A stretch of 64,000 bases of DNA from CALWZE01 sp036644375 (GTDB lineage Bacteria; Bacillota; Clostridia; Oscillospirales; Ruminococcaceae): positions 18,019 through 82,018 of the forward strand of contig JAVXQD010000005.1 of NCBI GenBank assembly GCA_036644375.1, read 5' to 3'. Below, in pieces: positions 17,738 to 26,469 of the stretch. Position numbers and translations under genes: made by a program. Under the pieces are notes generated by a model that had not been told where the DNA came from, made no database searches, and worked only from the letters and a program-made list of their open reading frames with translations. The stretch's first letter is position 1. Every line of letters begins with the position of its first letter.

Positions 17738-19291
17738 TCAGACGCTTTTCATTGTCCAGTCCTCAAGATTCCAGATATCCGTCACAAATCTCTCGTAAAA
17801 TTCCGGCTCATGGCTGACGAGAATCACCGTGCCCTTAAACTCCTCAATTGCCTTTGCGAGTGCCTCCTTTGCGAACACGTCAAGATGATTTGTCGGCTCG
17901 TCAAGCACCAGAAGATTCATAGTTCTGAGCATCAGCTTGCACAGTCTCAGCTTTGCGTTTTCTCCTCCGCTCAGAACCCTGACCTGACTTTCGATATGCT
18001 GTGTCGTCAGCCCGCATCGCGCGAGCGCGCCGCGCACCTCGGCGTTTGTCATTGAAGGATATTCCTGCCACAGCTCCTCGAGCGCAGTGTTTGACCCGCC
18101 TGCATGTTCCTGCTCGAAATATCCGCTCTCCACGTAATAATCGCGCTCCACGCTGCCCTCAAACGGGGGGATTATGCCCAGCATGGTTTTTAAAAGTGTT
18201 GATTTGCCGAGTCCGTTAACACCCTTTATCGCTATTTTTTGACCGCGCTCTATCTCGAATTTTTTCGGCTGAGTCAGCGCAGTTTCATATCCTATAACGA
18301 GCTTGTCCGCCCCGATGACAACCTTGCCGGGTGCGCGGGAGTAGGCGAATGCAAATGTCGGCTTTGGCTTGTCTCTCGCAAGCTCGATAACATCCATCTT
18401 ATCGAGCTTTTTTTGTCTTCCCTTTGCCATATTTGCAGTTGCTGCACGCGCCTTGTTTCGCGCGATAAAATCCTCAAGATGCGCTATTTCCTTCTGCTGC
18501 TTTTCATATGCCTGCTCGACCTGACGTTTTTTCAGCTCATACATCTCGATAAATTCATCGTAGCTGCCCTTGTATCTCGTCAGCACCGCGTCCTCGACGT
18601 GGTAGACGACATTGACGACATCATTGAGAAATCCGACATCATGCGAGACAAGTATAAATGCATTGTCGTAGTTCTGCAAAAAATTCGTCAGCCATATTAT
18701 GTGATTTTCATCAAGATAGTTTGTGGGCTCGTCCAAAATCAGAATCATCGGGTTTTCAAGAAGAAGCTTGGTCAGCAGAACCTTGGTGCGCTGTCCGCCG
18801 CTCAGCTCGCTCACATCTCTGGCAAGCCCGATTTCACCAAGTCCGAGACCGTTTGAATATTCCTCAATTCGGGAATCTATCACATAAAATCCGCTTGTTT
18901 CGAGAATATCCTGCAGCTCTCCGACCTCCTCCATCAGCGAGGACATCTCCTCCTCGGAGGCCTCGCCCATTCGCGCATACATGTCGAGCATATCCTGTTC
19001 AAGCTTAAACATGTTGGAGAACGCCTCGCGGAGCACGTCGCGTATCGTCTTGCCGTTTTCGAGCGCCGTGCGCTGATCGAGATAACCCACCGTGACATGA
19101 CTGCACCAGTTTACCGTGCCCTCGTCAGGCGTCAAGGCACCTGTTATTATATTTAAAAACGTCGATTTTCCCTCGCCGTTTGCACCGACAAGCCCGACAT
19201 GCTCGCCCTTAAGCAGCCTGAAGGACGCATCCTCTAAAATTCGACGCGCACCATATCCGTGTGTTACTTTTTCTACGTTCAGTATGCTCAT
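17738..19291 (-). CDS. ABC-F family ATPase (YkpA/YbiT-like)
   Basis: A 517-aa soluble protein with two ATPase domains and no membrane segments. Domain 1 has GANGEGKST, LSGGQ and LILDEPTNYLD; domain 2 has GVNGLGKST, LSGGE and LVLDEPTNHLD. A charged interdomain linker (about residues 240-310, rich in Lys/Gln/Glu) is the ribosome P-site-tRNA-interacting motif region. ABC-F proteins act on the ribosome in translation control or antibiotic protection; this one most resembles the housekeeping YkpA/YbiT group rather than Vga/Lsa, but that is a judgement by eye. GGAG precedes the ATG at 19291. It lies immediately upstream of the exporter pair. Confidence 0.9.
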   Translation of the reverse strand: MSILNVEKVTHGYGARRILEDASFRLLKGEHVGLVGANGEGKSTFLNIITGALTPDEGTVNWCSHVTVGYLDQRTALENGKTIRDVLREAFSNMFKLEQDMLDMYARMGEASEEEMSSLMEEVGELQDILETSGFYVIDSRIEEYSNGLGLGEIGLARDVSELSGGQRTKVLLTKLLLENPMILILDEPTNYLDENHIIWLTNFLQNYDNAFILVSHDVGFLNDVVNVVYHVEDAVLTRYKGSYDEFIEMYELKKRQVEQAYEKQQKEIAHLEDFIARNKARAATANMAKGRQKKLDKMDVIELARDKPKPTFAFAYSRAPGKVVIGADKLVIGYETALTQPKKFEIERGQKIAIKGVNGLGKSTLLKTMLGIIPPFEGSVERDYYVESGYFEQEHAGGSNTALEELWQEYPSMTNAEVRGALARCGLTTQHIESQVRVLSGGENAKLRLCKLMLRTMNLLVLDEPTNHLDVFAKEALAKAIEEFKGTVILVSHEPEFYERFVTDIWNLEDWTMKSV

Positions 19292-19414
19292 AGAGCCTCC
19301 GTGTTGTTAAATTTGCCTCAGTCGCCGCATTATCTCAAATTGCGCCGAGATATCCGCCCTTATCTTTTCATTGATTTTTCGTCTGAGCCATTATTCGATT
19401 ATTCAGCAGACATT

Positions 19415-19443
19415 ATTCTAACGCAAAGCGCAGTGATTAACAA
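19415..19443 (-). promoter_or_regulatory. Promoter of the ABC-F/exporter transcript
   Basis: TTGTTA (19443-19438) and TAGAAT (19420-19415) lie 17 bases apart on the minus strand. The leader to the ABC-F start codon is about 115 bases. The rest of the 19292-19639 gap holds only this promoter and the terminator at 19455-19524. Confidence 0.65.
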
Positions 19444-19454
19444 TAGCAAACGCA

Positions 19455-19524
19455 AAAAACGCACTCCGATTTAGCTGCGAATGAACAAATCCTGTTCATA
19501 AGAGCCTTTTTCAAGTGCGTTTTC
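19455..19524 (-). terminator. Intrinsic terminator of the VTT-domain gene, possibly bidirectional
   Basis: AAAACGCACT (19456-19465) pairs with AGTGCGTTTT (19514-19523), with an inner GAACA/TGTTC hairpin. On the minus strand the stem runs into a T-tract. Confidence 0.7.
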
Positions 19525-19639
19525 TTCTGATGTACTCTCCGCTATCAGGCTTTTGCTATTTTCAAATTCATTTTTGATGCCGGTTTTTGGAGGCCGCGGC
19601 GCTCACAGGCGCAGTGATATAATCGAACAGCGGAAAATG

Positions 19640-20428
19640 TCAGGTCTCCTCGTTCTGCTTTTTGATATACCTGTGGTTAATCAATATCCCCGCGAGCGCA
19701 AAGACCGCAATTAATATAAAGGTCAGCACCGACACCGCAACATCTCCGTTTTGAAGTGAGGCACCCGCAAAGGTGGACGAGACAACCGACGGGATACGCG
19801 CAATTGTGGATACAATAAGGAATCTCGCCAATGAGAGCTTGGTAAAGGGAATAAAATATGTGAGCGCGTCCTTAGGTGTTCCGGGAATCAAAAACAGGAT
19901 AAAGACAATCAGCTCGACATTGTGTGTCTTTTGCAGAAATTTTAGCTTTCCCAACTTATTTTGCGCCAATTCGTTGACAAAATCATACCCGAGCCACATG
20001 ACAAGCCTGTAGATAATCGCGCTGCCCGCAAGCGAGCCTGCCGCACACGCAAAATAGCCCCACCATGTTCCGTAAAGCATACCGCCGACAACCTCTATCA
20101 CCTCACCCGGTATGATGAACAGCACCACCTGCAATATCTGAAGCGCAATAAACATAAGCAGACCCGACAGTCCCTCTGCTCGAATTGATGCGGTCAGCGC
20201 GTCTCTGCCCTGTTCGGACAGCATATCTTTAAAATATGGAAGAATCAGCACTCCGCCGATAATTATCAGTGTTATTGCCGCAATCAGGACCGCAAATTTC
20301 ACATTTACGGGCGTCAGCCTGTCCCTGAATTTTCTTTTCGGCTCTCTTTTCTCCAAAGCAATGCTCCCATCGTTTTTTAATGCAGCTTTATTGTTAGGCA
20401 GAATCGTGTGTTTTATAACACCGCCCAT
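19640..20428 (-). CDS. TVP38/TMEM64 (VTT/DedA-like) membrane protein
   Basis: A 262-aa polytopic membrane protein of the VTT-domain family. After a charged N-terminus of about 40 residues come about five to six hydrophobic helices, with the family hallmarks IPGEVIEVVGG and FLIPGTPKDALTYFIP (the re-entrant-loop F/LIPG...P motif). VTT proteins have been linked to lipid scrambling or undecaprenyl-phosphate transport in DedA relatives. The start is uncertain: ATG at 20428 lacks a clear ribosome binding site and a start inside the charged leader is possible. It follows the TraX-like gene by about 100 bases in the same direction. Confidence 0.83.
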   Translation of the reverse strand: MGGVIKHTILPNNKAALKNDGSIALEKREPKRKFRDRLTPVNVKFAVLIAAITLIIIGGVLILPYFKDMLSEQGRDALTASIRAEGLSGLLMFIALQILQVVLFIIPGEVIEVVGGMLYGTWWGYFACAAGSLAGSAIIYRLVMWLGYDFVNELAQNKLGKLKFLQKTHNVELIVFILFLIPGTPKDALTYFIPFTKLSLARFLIVSTIARIPSVVSSTFAGASLQNGDVAVSVLTFILIAVFALAGILINHRYIKKQNEET

Positions 20429-20528
20429 CCGCTGTCTGCTGCCGATATATTAACGATTAGAATACCTGTTTATATTCAAAATCAATCAGGCTTCGATGTT
20501 TTTCGCCGCTCGCAAGCGCGGCGCGCAG

Positions 20529-21293
20529 CTAACCGAGCCGCATAATAAGACCGAGTATGAGCATGTGCAGGGGATAAAACACATAAAAGGAATATTGGGC
20601 AAATTTATTGTCAAAGCCTTTTTTGCCATTGTATAGCCAAATCGGAATCAATGCCAAAACCGCAAATGCCTGACCCTGAACAAAAAAGCTCAAGCCGAAC
20701 ACAGATACCGCGTATTCGATGCCCTCAAATAGCACGCCGTTGACCAAAAACAACCCGATAAGCTGAAAAATCCATGCTCCGTTAAAGCCTCGGAAAACAT
20801 AGAATATCAAAACAGTCAATATCCCGTACCACATATAGTCCACAAATCCGAAAGCGGCGGCAAGACACGCAGCAGCCGCAATTCCGGTTCCTGCGGATAT
20901 TGTCAGCAGCACTCTGTTTTTTTGTCTGACTTTTTCAATGCCCGCTATCATAAGCAAGCCGATAAGCAGGGTGAATATCACGTTTTGATGAAACGGATAG
21001 AAAACAGTTCCCGCTGTCATCAGGTCAAACGGAATTTCGGAAATAATGGCAAACGCAAGCATTCTCAGCAGATATTTTTTCAAGCTTTTCGTGTGAAAAT
21101 ATCCCTCGACAAGCTGAAACGCAAAAATCGGAAAGGCTATTCTCCCCACGCAGGTCATCCATTGATTACCCGGTACTACCGTGCCCCACAAATGATCGAG
21201 GAGCATGGCCGATATGGCAATCAAACGCAGAGCAGACGCATCTATTCCGCCGAACGGCTTTTTGTCCAACGCCCTTATGGCAGTGTCCTTCAT
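20529..21293 (-). CDS. TraX-like polytopic membrane protein
   Basis: A 254-aa membrane protein with about eight hydrophobic helices, matching the TraX family (named after the F-pilin acetylase of the F plasmid). Typical elements are LRLIAISAMLLDHL near residue 25, VGRIAFPIFAFQLVEGY, SEIPFDLM and the C-terminal YVFYPLHMLILG. Chromosomal copies are common in Clostridia and probably acylate an envelope component; no conjugation gene is nearby, so F-pilin acetylation is not implied. TAGGAG precedes the ATG at 21293. It is probably cotranscribed with the VTT-domain gene downstream. Confidence 0.88.
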   Translation of the reverse strand: MKDTAIRALDKKPFGGIDASALRLIAISAMLLDHLWGTVVPGNQWMTCVGRIAFPIFAFQLVEGYFHTKSLKKYLLRMLAFAIISEIPFDLMTAGTVFYPFHQNVIFTLLIGLLMIAGIEKVRQKNRVLLTISAGTGIAAAACLAAAFGFVDYMWYGILTVLIFYVFRGFNGAWIFQLIGLFLVNGVLFEGIEYAVSVFGLSFFVQGQAFAVLALIPIWLYNGKKGFDNKFAQYSFYVFYPLHMLILGLIMRLG

Positions 21294-21532
21294 TTTTATC
21301 TCCTATTTCATGTTCATTTTATGATAACAGGAAAAGTATACCGATGTTTTTTGCAAAAGGCAACTTTGAGATATCACAAGGCCGCGCACCGGTGCGATAT
21401 GTTTTCCGTTTATGTATACCGCCGCTCAAACATCCCTGCTCCTATTATTGCTTTTTGCACCTCCGCTCATACACAGCACACTCGGATGTTTTTTCCACTC
21501 GGCAAATATCGAGGTTTTTTGCGCCGACACAG

Positions 21533-21562
21533 TTGATGTAGGGGTATAAAATGTAGTATAGT
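21533..21562 (+). promoter_or_regulatory. Candidate promoter of the tetrapyrrole operon
   Basis: TTGATG (21533-21538) and TATAGT (21557-21562) are spaced by 18 bases on the plus strand. Nothing else that I can name is visible in the 21294-21629 gap, including no cobalamin riboswitch. Confidence 0.5.
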
Positions 21563-21629
21563 ATATAAGTATCGCTATGATCTTTTTCACTTGGCTTCAA
21601 TACTAAAATACATATGGAGAAATACAATC

Positions 21630-23084
21630 TTGAATATATCAATGTCCGGAATTGACTATTCCATTGCAGAAATTGACACACGCCAAATATTTTCATTTTC
21701 CGAATCGCGCCGACAGGAGCTCTACGACAGAATAGCAGAGCTTGACGGGGTTTTCGGATGCGTAATCATATCCACATGCAACCGAACCGAGATATATCTT
21801 TCGTGTGCGGACGGTTTTTGCAATGATCCGTTTGAAGTTATGTGTGAAGCTGCCGACATTGATTATGCCGACTATAAATCGCTTCATTTTACGCATATCG
21901 GAGACGGCGCTCTGACCCATCTGTGCCTGCTGTCGTGCGGGGTGAAATCTCAGATTTGGGGAGAGGATCAGATTATCACACAGGTGAAATCCGCCGTGGC
22001 TTTTGCGCGCGAATGCCACGCGGCAGACAGCGTCCTTGAGGTGATGTTCCGCACAGCGGTTACCTGCGGCAAGCGGGTAAAAACCGAGCTTAATCTCGCC
22101 AGGCGCGAAACCTCGATAGCTGACAGACTCGTGGCAAAGCTTGCGGAATACGGCAAAGAGATTCAATCGGTTCTGGTTATCGGCAACGGCGAGATAGGCA
22201 GACTTGCGGCGTCGGCTCTCGCTTCACGAGGATACAGCGTGTCAATGACGGTCCGCCGCTATAAGCACAAGCAGGTCGAGGTTCCCCGAGGAGTGGAGAT
22301 TATCGAATATGCAGACCGATATTCCCGCATCGGATGCTTTGATGCCGTCGCAAGCGCAACGCTCAGCCCCCATCACACAGTTGAATATGAACCGCTGAGC
22401 AAGCTTTCGAAAATCCCTCATCTTTTTTTCGATCTTGCAGTTCCGCGCGATATCGAAAAGGATGTTGCCTTGCTTGAGGGAGTCACTGTTTTTGATGTGG
22501 ATACGCTCAGCCGCGGTGAGGCACAGAACTCACAGGTCTGTCTGCTCGATGGCATAAACGAATATGTAGACAAATACAAATCAGATTTTTACAAATGGAA
22601 TGAATACCGTCAAAACACGGACGCAAAAAAGCCTCGATTTCCTTTTTTTCTCGACATCAGCGGTCAAACGGCACTTGTTGTCGGGGCGGGCAAAATTGCT
22701 CAGAGGCGTATATCCACGCTTCGCAAATTTGATTTCAACATCGTTGTCGTTGCGCCCGACGCTTCGGACGAGATAAAAAAGCTCGCAAAAAAAGGCACAC
22801 TCACCCTTTATGAGCGCGAATTTCATCCCGACGATCTGTCGTCCTCATTTATGGTAATCGCAGCGACAAACAGCCGTGAGCTCAATCACGAGATAGGCGT
22901 GCGCGCAAAGGAACTCGGCAAGCTTGTGAGCGTTGCCGATTGTGCCGACGAGTGCGGATTCTTTTTTCCCGCAATTATAGATCGCGGGAAAACAACCGTT
23001 GCTCTTTCGGGTGACGGAAAAGACCATCATTCCGTGAGCGCGGCGGCAAAACAATTGAGGGAGTTTTACGACAATGAAGATTAG
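21630..23084 (+). CDS. hemA: Glutamyl-tRNA reductase fused to precorrin-2 dehydrogenase (HemA-SirC)
   Basis: A 484-aa fusion. Residues 1-150 are the catalytic domain of glutamyl-tRNA reductase with the nucleophile Cys50 in STCNRTE; residues about 170-300 are the NADPH domain (VLVIGNGEIGRLA). Instead of the usual C-terminal helical dimerisation domain there is a short linker and then, from about residue 335, a second Rossmann domain (ALVVGAGKIAQRR, VIAATNSRELN, FFFPAIIDRGKTTVALSG) of the SirC/CysG-N precorrin-2 dehydrogenase type. It would make glutamate-1-semialdehyde from Glu-tRNA and also oxidise precorrin-2. TTG at 21630 is preferred because GGAGA lies about ten bases upstream; ATG at 21642 is too far from it. 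It overlaps hemC by 11 bases. Confidence 0.9.
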   Translation: MNISMSGIDYSIAEIDTRQIFSFSESRRQELYDRIAELDGVFGCVIISTCNRTEIYLSCADGFCNDPFEVMCEAADIDYADYKSLHFTHIGDGALTHLCLLSCGVKSQIWGEDQIITQVKSAVAFARECHAADSVLEVMFRTAVTCGKRVKTELNLARRETSIADRLVAKLAEYGKEIQSVLVIGNGEIGRLAASALASRGYSVSMTVRRYKHKQVEVPRGVEIIEYADRYSRIGCFDAVASATLSPHHTVEYEPLSKLSKIPHLFFDLAVPRDIEKDVALLEGVTVFDVDTLSRGEAQNSQVCLLDGINEYVDKYKSDFYKWNEYRQNTDAKKPRFPFFLDISGQTALVVGAGKIAQRRISTLRKFDFNIVVVAPDASDEIKKLAKKGTLTLYEREFHPDDLSSSFMVIAATNSRELNHEIGVRAKELGKLVSVADCADECGFFFPAIIDRGKTTVALSGDGKDHHSVSAAAKQLREFYDNED

Positions 23085-23952
23085 AGTTGCCAGTCGCGAA
23101 AGCGCGCTTGCGGTCGCGCAGACCGAAATGGTCATCGACTGCATAAAAAAGCATCATCCCGAGGTTGACATCGAGCTTATAACGATGAAGACCACCGGCG
23201 ACATTATTCTTGACCGCACACTTGACCAAATCGGAGGCAAGGGGCTTTTTGTAAAAGAGCTCGACGCCGCTCTGCTCGAAAACCGCGCCGATATTACGGT
23301 TCACAGCCTGAAGGATTTGCCGATGGTAATTTCATCAGAGCTTCCGATAATCGCCATCTCCAAACGCGAGGACGCGCGAGACGTCCTTGTGCTGCCAAAG
23401 GGCGCAGCTGAGATAGACTTTTCAAAGCCGATCGGAAGCTCGAGCTTGCGAAGAGCACTCCAGCTGAAAAAGCTTTTTCCCCTATGTGAGATAAAGTCGG
23501 TTCGCGGCAACGTATTGACTCGGCTCGACAAGCTTGACCGCGGAGAATACGGCGCACTTGTGCTCGCGTACGCGGGTCTGAAGAGGCTCGGGCTGCACGG
23601 GCGAATATCAAGGATTTTCGAGCCGTCCGAAATTCTGCCCGCCGCATGTCAGGGCATTTTGGCAGTGCAGGGACGCCGCGACTTTGACGTCTCTTACCTG
23701 AGTGAATTCAACGACGAAAGCACCGCGATTGCGGCAAAGGCCGAGCGAGCCTTTGTGCGCGCACTTGACGGCGGGTGCAGCTCCCCCGTTGCGGCATATT
23801 GCACCAAGGAAAATGAAAAGCTCACGCTGACGGGCATTTATGTTGACGAGCAGAATGAGTTTTCCGTAAAAACAATTTGCTGCGGGGCGGATATCGGTGA
23901 GCAGTCCGCCGCCGAGCTTGCCCTGAGCATGAAAGCGGAGAGTGGATTATGA
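23074..23952 (+). CDS. hemC: Hydroxymethylbilane synthase (porphobilinogen deaminase)
   Basis: A 292-aa enzyme that polymerises four porphobilinogen units into hydroxymethylbilane in the cytoplasm. Visible features are the N-terminal RVASRESALAVAQ, catalytic Asp81 in HSLKDLP, substrate-binding RRALQLK and VRGNVLTRL, and Cys235 in GGCSSPV, which attaches the dipyrromethane cofactor. Length is slightly below the usual 300-310. It overlaps hemA by 11 bases and the cobA-hemD gene by four (ATGA), indicating tight translational coupling. Confidence 0.96.
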   Translation: MKIRVASRESALAVAQTEMVIDCIKKHHPEVDIELITMKTTGDIILDRTLDQIGGKGLFVKELDAALLENRADITVHSLKDLPMVISSELPIIAISKREDARDVLVLPKGAAEIDFSKPIGSSSLRRALQLKKLFPLCEIKSVRGNVLTRLDKLDRGEYGALVLAYAGLKRLGLHGRISRIFEPSEILPAACQGILAVQGRRDFDVSYLSEFNDESTAIAAKAERAFVRALDGGCSSPVAAYCTKENEKLTLTGIYVDEQNEFSVKTICCGADIGEQSAAELALSMKAESGL

Positions 23953-25424
23953 CAAAAAAAGGCAGAGTGGTTCTTGTCGGCGCGGGCCCGGGTGACGCAG
24001 GTCTGCTGACTCTTAACGCCATAGATGAAATATCGCGCGCCGAGGTGGTCGTATATGATCGGCTGGTGAGCGACAGCATAATGGAGCTTATACCCCAAGG
24101 CGCCGTAAAAATAAATGTCGGCAAAAATGTCGGACATCACCCCATTCCGCAGCATGAGATAAACCGAATTTTGCTTGACAAAGCGCTTGAGGGCTTCAAC
24201 GTCGTCCGTCTCAAGGGCGGGGACAGCTTTGTGTTCGGACGGGGAGGCGAAGAGCTTGAGCTGCTTTATGAAAACGGTGTTGAATTCAAGGTGGTTCCCG
24301 GCATAACCTCGGCACTGTCCGCCGCAACCTATGCGGGCATTCCGATAACACATCGCGATTTTTGTTCCTCACTGCACATCATAACGGGACATAAAAAAAG
24401 TGACGGAGCTCTTGATATCGACTATTCCTCTCTCGTCAAGCTGAATGGCACACTTGTTTTTATGATGTCTGTTTCAAGTTCGGGAGAAATAGCACAGGGA
24501 CTTATGAACAGCGGCATGGATGGCACAATGCCATGTGCGGCGGTCGAAAACGGAACCCGACCGAATCAGCGCAAGCTGATTTCCACAATTGAGCATATCG
24601 GAGAGGATATCCTCAAAAACAATATTCAATCTCCCGCAGTCATACTTGTAGGCAGGGTTTGCACCCTCTCGGACAAATTTGACTGGTTCTCGAAGCTCCC
24701 GCTCAAGGGCGTGCGGATTTTGGTCACCCGCCCAAAAACGGGCAGCGGCAGAATGCTCGCTGCGCTGCGCTCGCTCGGTGCCGACGCGCATGCAATTCCC
24801 GCGATAAAAACCGTACCCATTGATTTTCATATGCCGAATTTTAAGACATATTCATGGCTGATATTCACGAGCAGCGCGGGTGTCGAGTCCTTTTTCTCGG
24901 GATTTTACGGCGCCGGTATTGATGCGCGCTCCCTGCATGGCGCAAAGGTCGCCGCAGTGGGGTCCGAAACCGCGCGAGTTCTCAAAGCACATGGCATTAT
25001 CGCCGACTTTGTCCCTGCGATTTATTGCGGCGAAGCTCTTGCTTCGGAAATGGCTGCTCAGGGCTTAATCGGCCCTGACGACAAGCTGCTGCTGATTCGC
25101 GGCACACTTGCCTCCCGCGAGCTCAATTCCGTACTCGAAAAAGAAAACATACCGTATGATGAGCTCACTGTATATGATACAGTCGACGACATATCCGAGG
25201 AAATTGACCTGTCACTGTTTGACCTTGTGACCTTCACAAGCGCAAGCTGCATTGATGCCCTTGCAAAGCACGCAGCGCACGGCACCGATTTTTCAAAAGT
25301 AAAGGCAATCTGCATAGGAGATCAAACCGCGCAAAAAGCACGCGAATTCGGAATGCGGACTTTAGTCTCGAAAACGGCTTCAATTGATTCCATGATTGAT
25401 TTAATAAAAACAACAATGCGATAA
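23949..25424 (+). CDS. cobA-hemD: Uroporphyrinogen-III methyltransferase fused to uroporphyrinogen-III synthase (CobA-HemD)
   Basis: A 491-aa bifunctional enzyme. Residues 1-245 are a SAM-dependent methyltransferase making precorrin-2 (VGAGPGDAGLLTL, VRLKGGDSFVFGRGGEE, VVPGITSALSA and TLVFMM). Residues about 250-491 are uroporphyrinogen-III synthase (VLVTRPKTGSGRM, FTSSAGVESFF, FTSASCIDAL), which closes hydroxymethylbilane with D-ring inversion. The synthase half makes the substrate of the methyltransferase half, directing flow to siroheme/cobalamin. It overlaps hemC by four bases. The CobA-HemD fusion is known in Clostridia. Confidence 0.95.
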   Translation: MTKKGRVVLVGAGPGDAGLLTLNAIDEISRAEVVVYDRLVSDSIMELIPQGAVKINVGKNVGHHPIPQHEINRILLDKALEGFNVVRLKGGDSFVFGRGGEELELLYENGVEFKVVPGITSALSAATYAGIPITHRDFCSSLHIITGHKKSDGALDIDYSSLVKLNGTLVFMMSVSSSGEIAQGLMNSGMDGTMPCAAVENGTRPNQRKLISTIEHIGEDILKNNIQSPAVILVGRVCTLSDKFDWFSKLPLKGVRILVTRPKTGSGRMLAALRSLGADAHAIPAIKTVPIDFHMPNFKTYSWLIFTSSAGVESFFSGFYGAGIDARSLHGAKVAAVGSETARVLKAHGIIADFVPAIYCGEALASEMAAQGLIGPDDKLLLIRGTLASRELNSVLEKENIPYDELTVYDTVDDISEEIDLSLFDLVTFTSASCIDALAKHAAHGTDFSKVKAICIGDQTAQKAREFGMRTLVSKTASIDSMIDLIKTTMR

Positions 25425-25487
25425 AAGACACAAGCTTCGCTTTCGCGCCTTGAACCGCAAATTTATAGCTGCAGGAGATAATACACA

Positions 25488-26468
25488 ATGATAAACAGAC
25501 CGAGACGTTTAAGATTCAACCCCGAAATCCGCAAAATGGTGCGCGAGACGCGACTCAGCTCGGATTCCCTGATATTGCCGCTTTTCATAAAAGAGGGCAG
25601 AAATATCAAGGACGAAATCTCGTCACTCGAAAATCAGTACCATTACAGTCCCGACACGGTTTGCGCCGACATTGAGAGGTTCCTGAAAAACGGCGTCAAT
25701 AAATTCATGCTGTTTGGTCTTCCCGAGCACAAGGACGAGTGCGGAAGCGGCGGGTTTGCCGAAAATGGAGTTGTGCAGCAGGGCATACGCGAAATCAAGA
25801 AAAATTTCGGAAACGACGCACTTGTCATAACCGATGTGTGCATGTGCGAGTACACAAGCCACGGGCACTGCGGCATTCTTGACGGCGATTATGTCAACAA
25901 CGACAAAACGCTTGAATATCTCGCAAAAATCGCTGTCTCACACGCGGCGGCAGGCGCGGACATTGTCGCACCGTCCGACATGATGGACGGCAGAATTCTC
26001 GCGCTGCGCAACGCGCTTGACGGCAGCGGATTTGAGAACATCTCGATAATGTCGTATGCCGTAAAATACGCCTCCTCCTTTTACGGACCCTTCCGCGAGG
26101 CAGCAGGAAGCGCGCCGAGCTTCGGTGACCGCAAGACCTATCAAATGGATTATCACAATGTCCGCGAGGGTATAAAGGAAGCTCTTGAGGATGTTACGGA
26201 GGGTGCGGATTTTCTTATGGTGAAGCCCGCGCTGTCCTATCTCGACGTAATCAGCCGCGTAAAGCAGGTCACCAATCTTCCTCTTGCGGCCTACAGCGTC
26301 AGCGGCGAGTATGCCATGATAAAAAATGCGGCAAAGCACGGCTTGATTAACGAATACGGCGTGATGTGCGAAAGCGCTGTTTCTATTTTTCGCGCCGGAG
26401 CGGATATACTTATCACATATTTTGCAAACGAGCTTGCGCAGGCAATCAAAAAAGGAGATATAGGCTGA
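25488..26468 (+). CDS. hemB: Delta-aminolevulinic acid dehydratase (porphobilinogen synthase)
   Basis: A 326-aa enzyme condensing two 5-aminolevulinate molecules into porphobilinogen. It has the zinc-type cysteine triad (Cys118, Cys120, Cys128 in DVCMCEYTSHGHCG), so a Zn-dependent form is expected. The two active-site lysines are Lys193 (SYAVKYASSFYGPFREA) and the Schiff-base Lys246 (FLMVKPALSYLD). A GGAG site precedes the ATG at 25488. It lies 63 bases after cobA-hemD and is one base from hemL, so it is part of the same operon. Confidence 0.97.
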   Translation: MINRPRRLRFNPEIRKMVRETRLSSDSLILPLFIKEGRNIKDEISSLENQYHYSPDTVCADIERFLKNGVNKFMLFGLPEHKDECGSGGFAENGVVQQGIREIKKNFGNDALVITDVCMCEYTSHGHCGILDGDYVNNDKTLEYLAKIAVSHAAAGADIVAPSDMMDGRILALRNALDGSGFENISIMSYAVKYASSFYGPFREAAGSAPSFGDRKTYQMDYHNVREGIKEALEDVTEGADFLMVKPALSYLDVISRVKQVTNLPLAAYSVSGEYAMIKNAAKHGLINEYGVMCESAVSIFRAGADILITYFANELAQAIKKGDIG

Positions 26469-26469
26469 T

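Noticed and set aside
20480..20528. GC-rich hairpin after the TraX-like gene as a terminator
   Set aside because: On the transcribed minus strand the stem is followed by A residues, not T residues.
21294..21629. Possible cobalamin riboswitch before the tetrapyrrole operon
   Set aside because: No B12-box-like sequence or suitable fold was seen.
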